Assembly: GCA_963839725.1 (NCBI GenBank)
Contig: CAWIWT010000021.1
Coordinates: forward strand, 1-64,000
Source of the DNA: Kumtagia sp963839725
Lineage (GTDB): Bacteria; Pseudomonadota; Alphaproteobacteria; Rhizobiales; Rhizobiaceae
DNA length: 64,000 nucleotides
Reading direction: 5' to 3'
Both the position numbers and the translations under genes were made by a program. Numbering within the stretch: the first letter of the stretch is position 1; each line of letters opens with the position of its first letter. The notes below the pieces were generated by a model. It had not been told where the DNA came from. It made no database searches and saw only the letters and a list, made by a program, of their open reading frames with translations. This document shows positions 17,857-26,461 of the stretch, piece after piece.

Positions 17857-18930
17857 TCACCGATCGCAGGTCCAGATCCGCACGGGACCTGCTCTGCCCC
17901 GTATTTGCTGAAGCCCCTTGTCCGTTAGCCCTTTCAGCAGTTCTGCAGCCCCTTGCTCGTCGGCGCGCTCCCGGACGGCACGCACCACATCGTCGCTCAC
18001 GACCATGGCGCAGTCCAAGGTCCGCGTCAGCCGCTCAAGCCGATTTGCAATATTCACGGTATCGCCGATCACTGTGAACGCCATGCTCTCCTCGGAGCCG
18101 ACATCGCCGACAACCACCGGCCCGCAATGCAAGCCGATTCCCGCCGGCACCGGAAAGGTGCCGACCGTTCTGCGCTCGGCGTTCCATTGCGCGACTTCAT
18201 CTACTATTTGGCGGGCACAAGCCAACGCATCCAGCGGATCGCGAGCGCCGGCTCCGAGCACGCCGAAGGTAGCCATAATGGCGTCTCCAATGAACCCTTG
18301 AATTGCGCCGTTATGCTTGAAGATAAGCCCTACAATTCGCTTGTGGAACGACCGAAGCATGGTGACCAGCTGCTCCGGCGATATCGTTTCTGCCATTCGA
18401 CTGAACCCGACAATGTCGATGAACAACACGGTGGCGTCTCGGCGATGGCCTGGGCCGAAGGGCACGTCGCAAGTCTTCAGGAACTTGGCAAGCTCTGGAG
18501 AAAAGTAGCGCGACAGGTTCGAATACGCCCGGTCAGCTTGGACCCGTGCCGTGACATCGCGCTGCATCGCGAGATATTGGTGCACGCTGCCATCCACGCC
18601 CCGAAGGGGAACGATGGACCACTCCATGATGAACGTGCTGCCATCCTTGCGGTAGTTGACCGCAGTTCCTTCCCAGACTTGTCCATCTGCAAGCTGGGAT
18701 CGCAGATTTGCAAAGATCGATCGATCTGACTCGGGTCCCTGGAGGATGCGAGGCGTTTTTCCAATGACATCGCTTCGACGCCAACCGGTCATGCGTTCAA
18801 AGGCGGGGTTAACGTGGACGATCGTGGGGCCAGGCAAGTCGAGCTGGGCCGTCGTCACCAGCATACTCTCTGCCGCGGCCTCGATTATCTGAGCGGCATC
18901 GATATCGATTGTTGGATCGAACTCGGACAT
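17857..18930 (-). CDS. PAS-domain class III adenylate/guanylate cyclase
   Basis: A 357-residue protein; the start at 18930 (MSEFDPT) has an AGGTAA site upstream, and longer frames run into IS sequence. Residues 15-130 form a PAS domain of LOV-like appearance (NPAFERMTGWRRSDVIGKTP, then MQRDVTARV), but the flavin-binding Cys motif (NCRFLQ) reads RILQGP, so photoreception is unlikely. The cyclase domain has ATVLFIDIVGFSRMAE (metal Asp pair), GDAIMATFG and VIGDTVNIANRLE. The product probably makes cAMP in response to a PAS signal in the cytoplasm. No membrane segment is seen. Confidence 0.85.
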   Translation of the reverse strand: MSEFDPTIDIDAAQIIEAAAESMLVTTAQLDLPGPTIVHVNPAFERMTGWRRSDVIGKTPRILQGPESDRSIFANLRSQLADGQVWEGTAVNYRKDGSTFIMEWSIVPLRGVDGSVHQYLAMQRDVTARVQADRAYSNLSRYFSPELAKFLKTCDVPFGPGHRRDATVLFIDIVGFSRMAETISPEQLVTMLRSFHKRIVGLIFKHNGAIQGFIGDAIMATFGVLGAGARDPLDALACARQIVDEVAQWNAERRTVGTFPVPAGIGLHCGPVVVGDVGSEESMAFTVIGDTVNIANRLERLTRTLDCAMVVSDDVVRAVRERADEQGAAELLKGLTDKGLQQIRGRAGPVRIWTCDR

Positions 18931-18987
18931 GATTGTTACCTGGATAAGCGGTGACCGGCAATCAAACGAGCGTCTGGCGGAGGCGAG

Positions 18988-19266
18988 GCGTTGAGCCCTC
19001 GGTCGGCAGCAGCGTCGGCGACAGCTGCGACAATGCTCGCCGATACCATCAACGGACTCTACATCCATCGGCGTGGACCATGGCGAAGCTTCGAAGCCGT
19101 CGAGTTCGCCACGCTCGAATTGGTGGACTGGTTCAACAATCGCCGCTGCTGGAGCCCATCGGCAACATCCCGCCGGCCGAAGCCGAGGGACGCTACCATG
19201 CTGGATGAAACAGCAATGGCAGCGTGACTCAAACGAAACGGCCTTCGGAAACCCCGGGGCGTTCAG
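18988..19266 (+). mobile_element. IS3-family OrfB 3' remnant with right terminal repeat
   Basis: The plus strand reads DTINGLYIHRRGPWRSFEAV and ELVDWFNNRRCW, then in another frame EPIGNIPPAEAEGRY, the C-terminal end of an IS3 OrfB integrase. The conserved third catalytic Glu of the DDE triad should lie in AETINGLY but reads ADTINGLY. A terminal sequence GGCCTTCGGAAACCCCGGGG follows near 19240-19260, related to the IS3 end at 7523-7542. Confidence 0.7.
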
Positions 19267-19273
19267 ATCGGCT

Positions 19274-19759
19274 TCAACCGCCGCGTGGTGAGCTACCCAG
19301 CACATCGTCGAGAAGGTTGTCGCCAGACTGTCTATTGTCAGGTGGCAGTTCGCCGTTGGGTGTCATCTGGTCGACCGCTTCGGGAAGTACCTTTGTAATT
19401 CGTGTGATGAGTTCTTCTTTGGTGAGCCCGGTCTGTTCAGATAGAGATCTCAACGTCTCCTCATCTATCGCAGCCTCAACGTCATTCGGTTGGAGCGGCT
19501 CGTTTGGCCCTTTCTTCACCCATGAGTCCACTTTGCTTCCGGCGCCTACGTTGCGAAAGCGGTCTAGAATCTCGCCGAGTGGAGTGCCTTCTACCCCCCT
19601 AGCCAATTGGTCCATGAGGCCGCCGCCTGGCTGAGTGGATTGAGCGTTGTTTGGGTCGCTGCTTGTCCCCGTGCCTCGTATCACTTCAGCCAGCTTGTCG
19701 CGGTTCTGGTAAGCCAGAATTCCGAGCACGGCGACCGCAAGTCTTCCAAGATTTGCCAT
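19274..19759 (-). CDS. YidB family (DUF937) protein
   Basis: A 161-residue protein starting with ATG at 19759 after an AAGGGAG site. The N-terminus MANLGRLAVAVLGILAYQNRD is a short hydrophobic helix. The C-terminal half has the YidB pattern (VDSWVKKGPNEPLQPNDVEA, LSEQTGLTKEELITRITKVL). Upstream, two overlapping GGAAC words lack a proper -10 partner. The first 16 codons and about 90 bases of leader are duplicated at 50276-50417. Confidence 0.75.
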   Translation of the reverse strand: MANLGRLAVAVLGILAYQNRDKLAEVIRGTGTSSDPNNAQSTQPGGGLMDQLARGVEGTPLGEILDRFRNVGAGSKVDSWVKKGPNEPLQPNDVEAAIDEETLRSLSEQTGLTKEELITRITKVLPEAVDQMTPNGELPPDNRQSGDNLLDDVLGSSPRGG

Positions 19760-19846
19760 ATGTGAACTCCCTTGCGTCCAGCAGAAGTCGGGCCGCGCGC
19801 AAAGGTTCCGTTCCGCCAGCTTGATTAGGAGACATGGCTCGGTTGG
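19711..19846. repeat. Duplicated YidB leader, copy A
   Basis: About 136 bases covering the first codons of the YidB-like gene (minus strand) and its upstream region recur at 50276-50417 with few differences and a small insertion in copy B. Both copies lie near a 17M-like stress gene. Confidence 0.8.
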
Positions 19847-19870
19847 ATGGGCCTTTTTTGAAATGTGGCC

Positions 19871-19896
19871 GGAACTTTAAAGAGGACGACGAAGTT
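19871..19896 (+). promoter_or_regulatory. EcfG-type promoter, GGAAC-N17-AGTT
   Basis: GGAAC at 19871-19875 and AGTT at 19893-19896, 17 bases apart. The 17M-like stress gene starts 34 bases downstream, a suitable leader length. Confidence 0.6.
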
Positions 19897-19929
19897 GGGC
19901 CCTCACACTCAAACAAGGGTTTCCCTCAG

Positions 19930-20514
19930 ATGAAAACTATTACTGGACTTTTCGGCACCCACCACGAAGCGCGCACCGCAGTGGCTGCGCTTGAACAAGC
20001 GGGCATTCCCAGCGACGATATCAGCCTGATCTCTCCCAACGGTGAATACGACGATGGAGAAGGAGCGGCGACCGGCGCAGGCATCGGCGCAGCAGTTGGC
20101 GGCGTCGGCGGGCTGTTAGCTGGCCTTGGCTCCTTCGCGGTACCTGGGATAGGCCCGGTTGTCGGCGCCGGTTGGCTGGTAGCCACGATCGTCGGGGCAG
20201 CTGCCGGTGGCGTCGCGGGTGGCTTGATAGGGACGTTGGTGAACGCAGGGATCGACGAAAGCGATGCTCACGTCTACGCCGAAGGTGTAAAGCGGGGCGG
20301 TACTCTTGTAACGGCTCGCGTCGAAGACTCCGAGATTGACGCTGCCCAGGCCATTCTTGACGATAATCGCCGGATCGACACCGCAGCACGCCGGCGCGAA
20401 TACGAGGAGGCGGGGTGGTCTGGCTTCAACGACGAGTATGTTTCGGATGACGAGATCGCAGACGCGGATCGGCCCCGGCCTGTGGATCCCGTGGTTGCTC
20501 CCTATCCTCGATAA
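19930..20514 (+). CDS. General stress protein 17M-like, glycine-zipper protein
   Basis: A 194-residue protein from ATG at 19930. The N-terminal 17M-like fold (ITGLFGTHHEARTAVAALEQ, GIPSDDISLIS) is followed by a Gly-rich membrane-type zipper at about residues 45-110 (GAGIGAAVGGVGGLLAGLG). A conserved block AHVYAEGVKRGGTLVTARVE comes next, then an acidic tail. A paralogue lies at 50756-51334. An EcfG-type promoter at 19871-19896 supports stress induction. The molecular role is unknown; a membrane or surface association is inferred from the zipper. Confidence 0.8.
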   Translation: MKTITGLFGTHHEARTAVAALEQAGIPSDDISLISPNGEYDDGEGAATGAGIGAAVGGVGGLLAGLGSFAVPGIGPVVGAGWLVATIVGAAAGGVAGGLIGTLVNAGIDESDAHVYAEGVKRGGTLVTARVEDSEIDAAQAILDDNRRIDTAARRREYEEAGWSGFNDEYVSDDEIADADRPRPVDPVVAPYPR

Positions 20515-20535
20515 ACTCTACCCTTGCAAAAGGAA

Positions 20536-20565
20536 GGCCTCACGGCTGTGACCGGCCGTGAGGCC
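20536..20565 (+). terminator. Strong hairpin after the 17M gene
   Basis: GGCCTCACGGC (20536-20546) pairs perfectly with GCCGTGAGGCC (20555-20565) around an 8-base loop, 19 bases after the stop codon at 20514. There is no T run, so it may end transcription weakly or protect the mRNA 3' end. Confidence 0.55.
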
Positions 20566-20744
20566 GGAGCCATCCGCGGCAATGGCTGCGGCCTGGGATA
20601 ATCGGTCGGGTTCGTCACTACCTAAATGGGGAGGAAAGTTGCGGCACGCGAGGTTGGTCGCCTTCCGTGCCTGAGGCAGGCGGTGAGCCAAAAGCCTATC
20701 CACCGATGGTTACCAAAAGTGACTAAGGGCGCGGACCACCGGAT

Positions 20745-20948
20745 ATGTTCCTGTCCGTTGCGCCGAGGAACGTCCGCCTAAAGTCTCGTTACCGGCTAAA
20801 GCCGGACGACACGAGGGTTGAGCTAGTCAAGCAGCTGGTCAAGGAAACTGGAATAACGGAAGCCGAAGCTGTCGACCTGGTTGCATTGCTTGGATGGAAT
20901 TGGTCGTCTCTCGTACGAGAGGCGCGTATTTTGATGAGAAAACGCTAA
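20745..20948 (+). CDS. Small hypothetical protein (67 aa)
   Basis: A basic protein with a helical core ELVKQLVKETGITEAEAVDL and LLGWNWSSLVREARIL. The UBA-like helix pattern (ITEAEAVDLVALLGWNW) resembles short regulatory or partner-binding domains, but no family is assigned. The ribosome site is poor. The gene ends by four overlapping bases against the convergent gene at 20945. Confidence 0.5.
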   Translation: MFLSVAPRNVRLKSRYRLKPDDTRVELVKQLVKETGITEAEAVDLVALLGWNWSSLVREARILMRKR

Positions 20949-21172
20949 GCCCGCCTGCGTTCGTTGTCAGCGGCGATCTTTTCCAAGGTCGCAAGGATCT
21001 CATCAACGTTACTCATGCCCCTGTTATATAAATCCATGACAATAGACGCGATGTCGTCGCGTTTTTCGGCGTCCGTGATGCCATGTGTATGGCAGTATCG
21101 CTCGAAAGCCTGACTGAGAACGTCAAGTTGTTCGGAATTGGCGCTTCGATTAAAAAAGCTCAAGGCTTTCAT
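20945..21172 (-). CDS. Small hypothetical protein (75 aa), rhizobial type
   Basis: ATG at 21172. It shows SEQLDVLSQAFERYCHTHGI and EKRDDIASIVMDLYNRGM, an all-helical small protein of a kind frequent in rhizobial genomes. No motif indicates function. It converges on the gene ending at 20948. Confidence 0.6.
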   Translation of the reverse strand: MKALSFFNRSANSEQLDVLSQAFERYCHTHGITDAEKRDDIASIVMDLYNRGMSNVDEILATLEKIAADNERRRA

Positions 21173-21206
21173 CCATCTGTTGAGGGAAAGCGCGGTGAAA
21201 GTTCCT

Positions 21207-21428
21207 TCAACCGCTTAAAGCAGTCTCAAATACGATCCCGGCGCCAAGGCGGCTGGCGGCATGCAAAACTTGTTCCTCCCAGTCCTCTATCGCGACGTTA
21301 TGCTCCCAATTCCGGGTCTGAATGTCCTCGGCGATCTCCCGAACGTTGATAATTCGACTGCGTGACAATGCAGCAAACACAGCGTGTTCAACTTCTCGAC
21401 GCATATGATCGGAAATCTGAATGAACAT
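21207..21428 (-). CDS. Small hypothetical protein (73 aa)
   Basis: The start at 21428 is chosen because an AGGAGGT ribosome site stands immediately upstream. The sequence has HMRREVEHAVFAALSRSRII, NVREIAEDIQTRNWEHNVAI and EDWEEQVLHAASRLGAGIVF. It is a single compact domain without recognised family. It may share a transcript with the gene at 20945, which lies 34 bases downstream. Confidence 0.6.
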   Translation of the reverse strand: MFIQISDHMRREVEHAVFAALSRSRIINVREIAEDIQTRNWEHNVAIEDWEEQVLHAASRLGAGIVFETALSG

Positions 21429-21587
21429 ATGACCTCCTCCAACTGGATGATTTCGTAGTGTGCGCCGCCTACACAAAAAGCGCAAGTTATTATTTGAAAT
21501 CAATAAGTTAGATGAATTGGCCGAATAGCACTTCTGCTAAAAAACGACCATGTCAGCAAAACGTGTCGACAACGGCAATCGCTACTA

Positions 21588-21616
21588 TTGACACAAATGA
21601 GTAAGTAGCACATATA
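21588..21616 (+). promoter_or_regulatory. Housekeeping-type promoter, TTGACA-N17-CATATA
   Basis: TTGACA at 21588-21593 and CATATA at 21611-21616 with the ideal 17-base spacer, 38 bases ahead of the RHH-like gene at 21654. The local sequence is AT-rich. Confidence 0.6.
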
Positions 21617-21653
21617 CAGCACATAGCTAACAATGGGCGGCGCGGAGGCTGTC

Positions 21654-21875
21654 ATGTCGGATCTTGAACGCGGGGAACGTTTGCAGGTCATGCTGAATGA
21701 GGACGAGCTGAGAGCGGTAGAGGATTTCAGGTTCAAAACAAGAATGCCCAGCCGTGCTGCGGCAGTACGCGAATTGTTGCGGCGCGGCCTCGCTGCCGAG
21801 GGTTATTTCGGCGAGAGCAACGGAACCAAGTCACGCGATTATGGTGTTCTGGCTCAGCCAGACGGACAGGGTTAA
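21654..21875 (+). CDS. Ribbon-helix-helix-like small regulator
   Basis: ATG at 21654 follows GCGGAGG; the upstream ATG at 21633 has no such site. The 73-residue protein has LQVMLNEDELRAVEDFRFKT and PSRAAAVRELLRRGLAAEG, a strand plus two helices as in CopG/Arc proteins. It probably binds DNA as a dimer. The target is unknown. A sigma-70-like promoter is at 21588-21616. Confidence 0.65.
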   Translation: MSDLERGERLQVMLNEDELRAVEDFRFKTRMPSRAAAVRELLRRGLAAEGYFGESNGTKSRDYGVLAQPDGQG

Positions 21876-21918
21876 TAACCGTCGCGCCGGCAAGTATGTA
21901 TTGAGACCGTTCGTCGCG

Positions 21919-22023
21919 TTACTTGGCGCATTGTTCGGGCTCAATGACGACGGTTTGTGCCGCCACAATTCCGGTGCCAGAAAATAGAAGAAAAGCGGCA
22001 ACTGCGCTGACGATGGGTCTCAT
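21919..22023 (-). CDS. Short secreted peptide, probable truncated DUF1236 protein
   Basis: ATG at 22023 follows AAGGAGAG. The 34-residue product is a signal peptide (VSAVAAFLLFSGTGIVAA) followed by QTVVIEPEQCAK. The words TVVIEPEQ open the mature part of DUF1236 periplasmic proteins, which normally continue for about 80 more residues. Here a stop follows at once, so this is a truncated or frameshifted member. Confidence 0.5.
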   Translation of the reverse strand: MRPIVSAVAAFLLFSGTGIVAAQTVVIEPEQCAK

Positions 22024-22286
22024 CGTTCTCTCCTTCAGCAACTACGGGTGTGGGGGTTAGCTCTGAGGGCAGCATCACTCGACATGCCGCCCGTGCGTCG
22101 GACCCCCATGGGGCCAAGAGCGGGGTTAGGGGCGGCCGGACGCCGATCGGAACGCACCTCGCCGGTCATGCTGATCATGTCGCCTTCTGAGGCACACTCG
22201 GGGAAGCCTGTCCCGGTTACGAGGTGGCGACTCACGCAGCTCACGATGGCTAACTCCCGCGAACTTGCATCGTCGTAACTCTACTT

Positions 22287-22312
22287 GGAACCATCGGGGA
22301 TTTCCGGTCGTT
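22287..22312 (+). promoter_or_regulatory. Perfect EcfG promoter, GGAAC-N17-CGTT
   Basis: GGAAC at 22287-22291 and CGTT at 22309-22312 with 17 bases between, an exact match to the alphaproteobacterial general-stress consensus. Transcription would begin near 22319, leaving a short leader with an AAGGAGG site before the GTG at 22338. Confidence 0.75.
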
Positions 22313-22337
22313 GGGCTGCGAATTCAAGGAGGACAAG

Positions 22338-23825
22338 GTGGATCAAGACGACGCGTCGCCGATTTCCTCAGGGGTGCAAGGCCTCGACTACATCCTGCGG
22401 GGCGGGTACGCGAAATTCCGCTCTCACCTGATCGAGGGAAGGCCAGGATCTGGAAAAACAACCCTGGGTCTTCAGTTTCTGATCGAGGGCGTTTCTTTGG
22501 GCGAGAAATGCCTCTACATAACCTTGTCAGAGAGCAAGCGCGAACTGCTTTCCGTGGCGAACAAGCATGGCTGGAACCTCGACGGTATCGTCATTTTGGA
22601 GCTTGTTCCGCCCGAGCTCAGTCTTGACCCTTCTCAGTTGCAAACGCTTGTGCACTCGTCCGATCTTGAACTCGGGGAGACCGTCCACGCAGCTCTCGCG
22701 GAAGTTGAACGGTTGAAGCCAGATAGAGTGGTGTTCGACTCCCTGTCCGAAATAAGGCTGCTGTCACAGGGCTCGCTGCGTTATCGCCGACAGGTTTTGG
22801 CGCTCAAAAGCTTCTTCCTACTAAATCGCGCCACGGTGCTGCTGCTTGATGATCTGACTGCTGAGCATGATGATCTCAACCTGCATTCCATCAGTCACGC
22901 GGTCATCCGCATGGAGCAGCTAGTCCCCGTCTATGGCGGGGAGCGGAGACGTCTTCGTGTCATCAAAATGCGCGGCGTTCAAATTCGCGGTGGATTTCAC
23001 GACTTCGTCATCAGGCCGGGTGGCGTAACTGTGTTTCCGCGTCTTGTAGCTGCCGAACACGAAGCGGCTGACATTGGCACGCCCGCCTTTAGCGGCAGTT
23101 CTATCGACGAACTGATCGGCGGAGGTCTCGACCGCGGAACCAGCACTCTTTTGATCGGGCCGTCAGGCGTTGGCAAGTCCACCATCGCCTGCTCCTATTG
23201 TCACGCCGCGCTCATTCGTGAAGAACAGGTACTCGTCCTTCTATTCGACGAGACCAAACGGATCTTCCTGGCGCGGGCGGCCGGCCTCGGCATGGATTTA
23301 CAACCGTTTGCTAACGACGGAACGTTGCAGTTGGAGCAGATCGACCCTGCTGAATTGTCGCCGGGCGAACTGTCTTTGCGGATACAGGCCGCCGTCGAAC
23401 GGCAGAACGCCAGGATTGTCGTGATCGACAGCCTCACAGGCTATCTCAACGCCATGTCGGAAGAGCAGCAACTTGTGTTGCAAATGCACGAGATATTGAC
23501 CTACCTCAATCAGAAGGCAGTGGTCACGATATTGCTTTTAGCAAATCATGGCTTGATCGGGCAAATGGCGGCGCCTGTCGATATGACGTACCTTTGCGAC
23601 GCCGTAATGCTTTTGCGATTCTTCGAGAGCGGAGGTCGCGTCCGGCGCGCGATATCCGTGCTGAAGAAGCGGGTCGGACCGCATGAGGACACGATCCGAG
23701 AGTTTCGTGTCAGCAGCGAAGGAATTGCGGTTGGCGAGCCGCTTGACCAATTCCGGGGAATCTTGACGGGCGTACCGCACTTTGAAGGCAAAAGTACCGA
23801 TCTTCTCGCTCACGGGCACTCATGA
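22338..23825 (+). CDS. KaiC-like double-domain ATPase
   Basis: The start is GTG at 22338, five bases after AAGGAGG; an in-frame TTG at 22311 lies inside the promoter -10 and is rejected. The 495-residue protein has two RecA-like KaiC domains. Walker A1 is GRPGSGKTT (about residues 34-42) with Walker B RVVFDSLSEI. Walker A2 is GPSGVGKST (about 273-281) with RIVVIDSLTGYL. KaiC proteins hydrolyse ATP and can autophosphorylate; no KaiA or KaiB is encoded nearby. The stop overlaps the next gene (ATGA), coupling it to an HWE kinase. The promoter indicates EcfG control. A signalling rather than clock role is inferred. Confidence 0.85.
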   Translation: MDQDDASPISSGVQGLDYILRGGYAKFRSHLIEGRPGSGKTTLGLQFLIEGVSLGEKCLYITLSESKRELLSVANKHGWNLDGIVILELVPPELSLDPSQLQTLVHSSDLELGETVHAALAEVERLKPDRVVFDSLSEIRLLSQGSLRYRRQVLALKSFFLLNRATVLLLDDLTAEHDDLNLHSISHAVIRMEQLVPVYGGERRRLRVIKMRGVQIRGGFHDFVIRPGGVTVFPRLVAAEHEAADIGTPAFSGSSIDELIGGGLDRGTSTLLIGPSGVGKSTIACSYCHAALIREEQVLVLLFDETKRIFLARAAGLGMDLQPFANDGTLQLEQIDPAELSPGELSLRIQAAVERQNARIVVIDSLTGYLNAMSEEQQLVLQMHEILTYLNQKAVVTILLLANHGLIGQMAAPVDMTYLCDAVMLLRFFESGGRVRRAISVLKKRVGPHEDTIREFRVSSEGIAVGEPLDQFRGILTGVPHFEGKSTDLLAHGHS

Positions 23826-24865
23826 GCGAGATCCAGCCTGGGGTTTTAGTGCTGACTCCCGTGGGGCGCGATGCACGGATTGCGACATCCATATTAGCCT
23901 CTCATGGTATCGGCACGCGCATCTGCGCCACCCTCGAGGAGGCCGTCTTGCTTCTCGACGAAGCGCACTGCATGGTCGTAGCCGAAGAGGCTCTCATAGC
24001 TTCCGATAGGAACCGATTTGCTGCCTGGTTACACAACCAGCCTGCTTGGTCGGATCTCCCAATTGTCCTTTTGGTCATGCGTGGAACCGAGTTCGACAAG
24101 CGACTACCATTCCTTGATCATTACCTCATTGTTCTTGAACGGCCGTTTCTAGCTTCAAGCCTGGCTAATTCGGTTCGGTCGGCGGTGCGCGCCCGTATGC
24201 GCCAGCTTGAAGTAAAATCCTACATTGAACAGAAAGAAGAAGTTGCCCGTCGTCAGCAATTGCTGATCCGCGAACTGCATCACCGGGTTAAGAATATGCT
24301 CGCCAATGTCCAGGCGATGATGCGTGCGACAGCCAGATCGAGCGAAAGTGTCCAGAACTTTGTCGAAGATTTTTCTGCCAGGATCGTGTCATTAGCTGAA
24401 ACCCATTCGATACTGACCGACGACTATTGGCAAACCGCCTCGCTTCAGAAAATGCTGGAGGGAGAGCTTCGCCCTTACGAGAGGACCGGCAAGCCTCGCA
24501 TCTTCATCACAGGTCCGGAAGTTGCGCTGGTGGCCGATATCGCCATACCTGTCGGCATGGCCTTTCACGAGCTTGCATCCAATTCGTCGAAATTCGGTGC
24601 CCTGTCACGACTTCAGGGCCGTCTTGAAGTGCGATGGTCCCTCGAAAGCCATGACGGCACAAACTTGGTCAATCTGCTTTGGCAGGAACGTGATGGTCCC
24701 CCGGTCCAACCGCCCAAAAAGCGCGGCTTTGGTACGACTTTGCTGGAAAGGGTTGTCGCAGTGCAATGCAACGCGAAGATAGGGCTCAATTACGATCCAG
24801 ACGGGTTTCGCTTCACGATGTCACTGCCCTTGCGAAACAGCAGGCAGGTTCCCTCCTATTCGTAG
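23822..24865 (+). CDS. HWE-family histidine kinase with degenerate receiver domain
   Basis: A 347-residue protein coupled to the KaiC gene by ATGA. Residues 1-125 have the pattern of a receiver fold (GVLVLTPVGRDARIATSILA, then LPIVLLVMRGTEF, VLERPF), but the phospho-acceptor position reads VVAEE and the Lys of the KPF motif is Arg, so it is a pseudo-receiver. The kinase core has RELHHRVKNMLANVQAMM (phospho-His), the N box HELASNSSKFGALS, and the G box GFGTTLLERV, as in HWE kinases. HWE kinases commonly feed PhyR in the general stress response. No membrane segment is present. Confidence 0.85.
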   Translation: MSEIQPGVLVLTPVGRDARIATSILASHGIGTRICATLEEAVLLLDEAHCMVVAEEALIASDRNRFAAWLHNQPAWSDLPIVLLVMRGTEFDKRLPFLDHYLIVLERPFLASSLANSVRSAVRARMRQLEVKSYIEQKEEVARRQQLLIRELHHRVKNMLANVQAMMRATARSSESVQNFVEDFSARIVSLAETHSILTDDYWQTASLQKMLEGELRPYERTGKPRIFITGPEVALVADIAIPVGMAFHELASNSSKFGALSRLQGRLEVRWSLESHDGTNLVNLLWQERDGPPVQPPKKRGFGTTLLERVVAVQCNAKIGLNYDPDGFRFTMSLPLRNSRQVPSYS

Positions 24866-24991
24866 CTCGCAGGTTTTGGGTCGCGACTCGGGTTCCGGCG
24901 GCAAGCCGACATAGGCGACATTCGCCGGATGGCTTTGCTGATGGCTGCACCGAGCGATCACTGATACAGATTGCATTTGAGGAAGCTTAAG

Positions 24992-26070
24992 ATGAAGCTG
25001 GACCCCGACACGCCTGAGCCGGTCGAAAAATTGCTGGATACGCCCGATCTGGCGAGCGCGCTCGAAAGCGAGCAATTTAAAAAATTCCTTGATCAGGTTC
25101 CCATTGCCATAGCTGTTTCGGATCTGGCGGAAGGCGAGCGGGTTGTCTATGCGAACCCGGAATTTGAGAAGCTTACGGGCCTGACAGCAGCATGGTTGAC
25201 ACGGGATGGGTGGCAGGCACTGTCAAATGCTGCAGCTATTGGCGAACACCACGCGCTGGTGCAGGCCATAGTAAGTGAAAACGACTTCGTTGGTACATTT
25301 CAACTTAAGCGCGCGGATTCTGACCAGCCCATCGTCGATGCCTATTCCAACGTCATAGAAGACGACAATGGCAGAGTCTGTTTCCGACTGGTCGCTTTTG
25401 TCGACGTGTCGGCCCATGGGCCTAACGACACGCGCTCGATCGATGAGCGAATTCGCGAAAAGGACACTCTCCTGCGTGAACTTCAGCACCGCGTGAAAAA
25501 CAACCTGCAGATGATCACGGCGTTAATCCGGATGGAGACCCGCAACGCTGCTGAGTCTGACAAAAAGCGGTTCGAGCGTCTTGCGGGCCGTGTCGATGCC
25601 CTGGCAATGTTGTATCAGGCACTCTCAAGCGACGACCAAAAGGACGAAGTCGATCTCGGCATATATCTCAGCCAGATTGCCTCCGCGGTTATGACCTCCC
25701 ATGCCGTGGAAGGGATCAGGCTCGACATGAAGGTCGACACCTATCCTGTCTCCATAAATGTTGCCATGCCGGCAGGCCTTGTTGTCAACGAGCTTCTTAC
25801 CAACGCACTCAAGCATGCTTTTCAAGGTCGCGAGGGAGGCAAATAACCTTGCAAAGCGTCGTCAACGGCGATGGCTGTCGCGTCGTGATCGCTGATGATG
25901 GTATCGGCCTACCCGCTGGCGAAACATGGCCCAAGCGCGGTAAACTGGGTGCCCTGATCGCGCGTTCCCTCACAGAAAATGCAAAGGCCGAATTCGCAGT
26001 TAGCTCCAGCCCCAACACGGGCACAAAAGTAACAATCGTTTTCAAACGTGCGGCTGCGACGGCGGCCTAA
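24992..26070 (+). pseudogene. PAS-HisKA_2 histidine kinase, frameshifted before the ATP-binding G box
   Basis: The start is ATG at 24992 after GAGGAAG. A PAS domain (ANPEFEKLTGLTAAWLTRDG) leads to LLRELQHRVKNNLQMITALI with the phospho-His and the N box GLVVNELLTNALKHAFQG. A stop at 25844-25846 follows. One base earlier or later the frame continues as VVIADDGIGLPAGE (G1 box) to 26070. One indel near 25842 therefore separates this from an intact HisKA_2 kinase of about 360 residues. It lies 126 bases after the HWE kinase and probably shares its operon. Confidence 0.8.
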
Positions 26071-26083
26071 TAGCAGCCGTCGC
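26056..26083 (+). terminator. Hairpin at the end of the kinase operon
   Basis: GCGACGGC (26056-26063) and GCCGTCGC (26076-26083) form an 8-bp stem around a 12-base loop that includes the kinase stop codon. No T tract follows. Confidence 0.4.
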
Positions 26084-26461
26084 GGAGGCCGCTAACAGCG
26101 CAATGTGGACTCAGCGCCGCTCCAGATCGGTTGATGCCACCACGAATCTGTTAACGTCGGGGCGGCGAGAATGTTAGGCGTATGATCACTAGCCAAAGTG
26201 AAGGCGCTGCGGCGAACAGCGCGCCACGCTCAGCGTGTGCGACACCGGAAGACCGCATAATTCCCGTCGCGCTGAACTGAGCGCCGCTCTCACCGAGGCG
26301 GCGGGTCGCCAGCTGGAACATTTCATTGAGATCGTTGCTTGGCTGCCCGTGCGGCCCATCCCCGCCGCCGCAAGTGGTAAGAACAGTCGAGCAGAGCGCC
26401 GCTCTCTTCACTACAGCGAGTTTATCGCCTAATTGACAAGAATTTTCCGCGTTTGAGGTTA
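26071..26461. other. Intergenic region after the kinase operon
   Basis: No gene recognised. The word GAGCGCCGCTCT or close variants occur twice (near 26280 and 26395), but with no further structure. The convergent gene at 26462 ends here. Confidence 0.3.

Noticed and set aside
19788..19830. EcfG promoter before the YidB-like gene
   Set aside because: Two GGAAC words overlap on the minus strand, but the bases 16-17 positions downstream read ACTT or CCCG, not NGTT.
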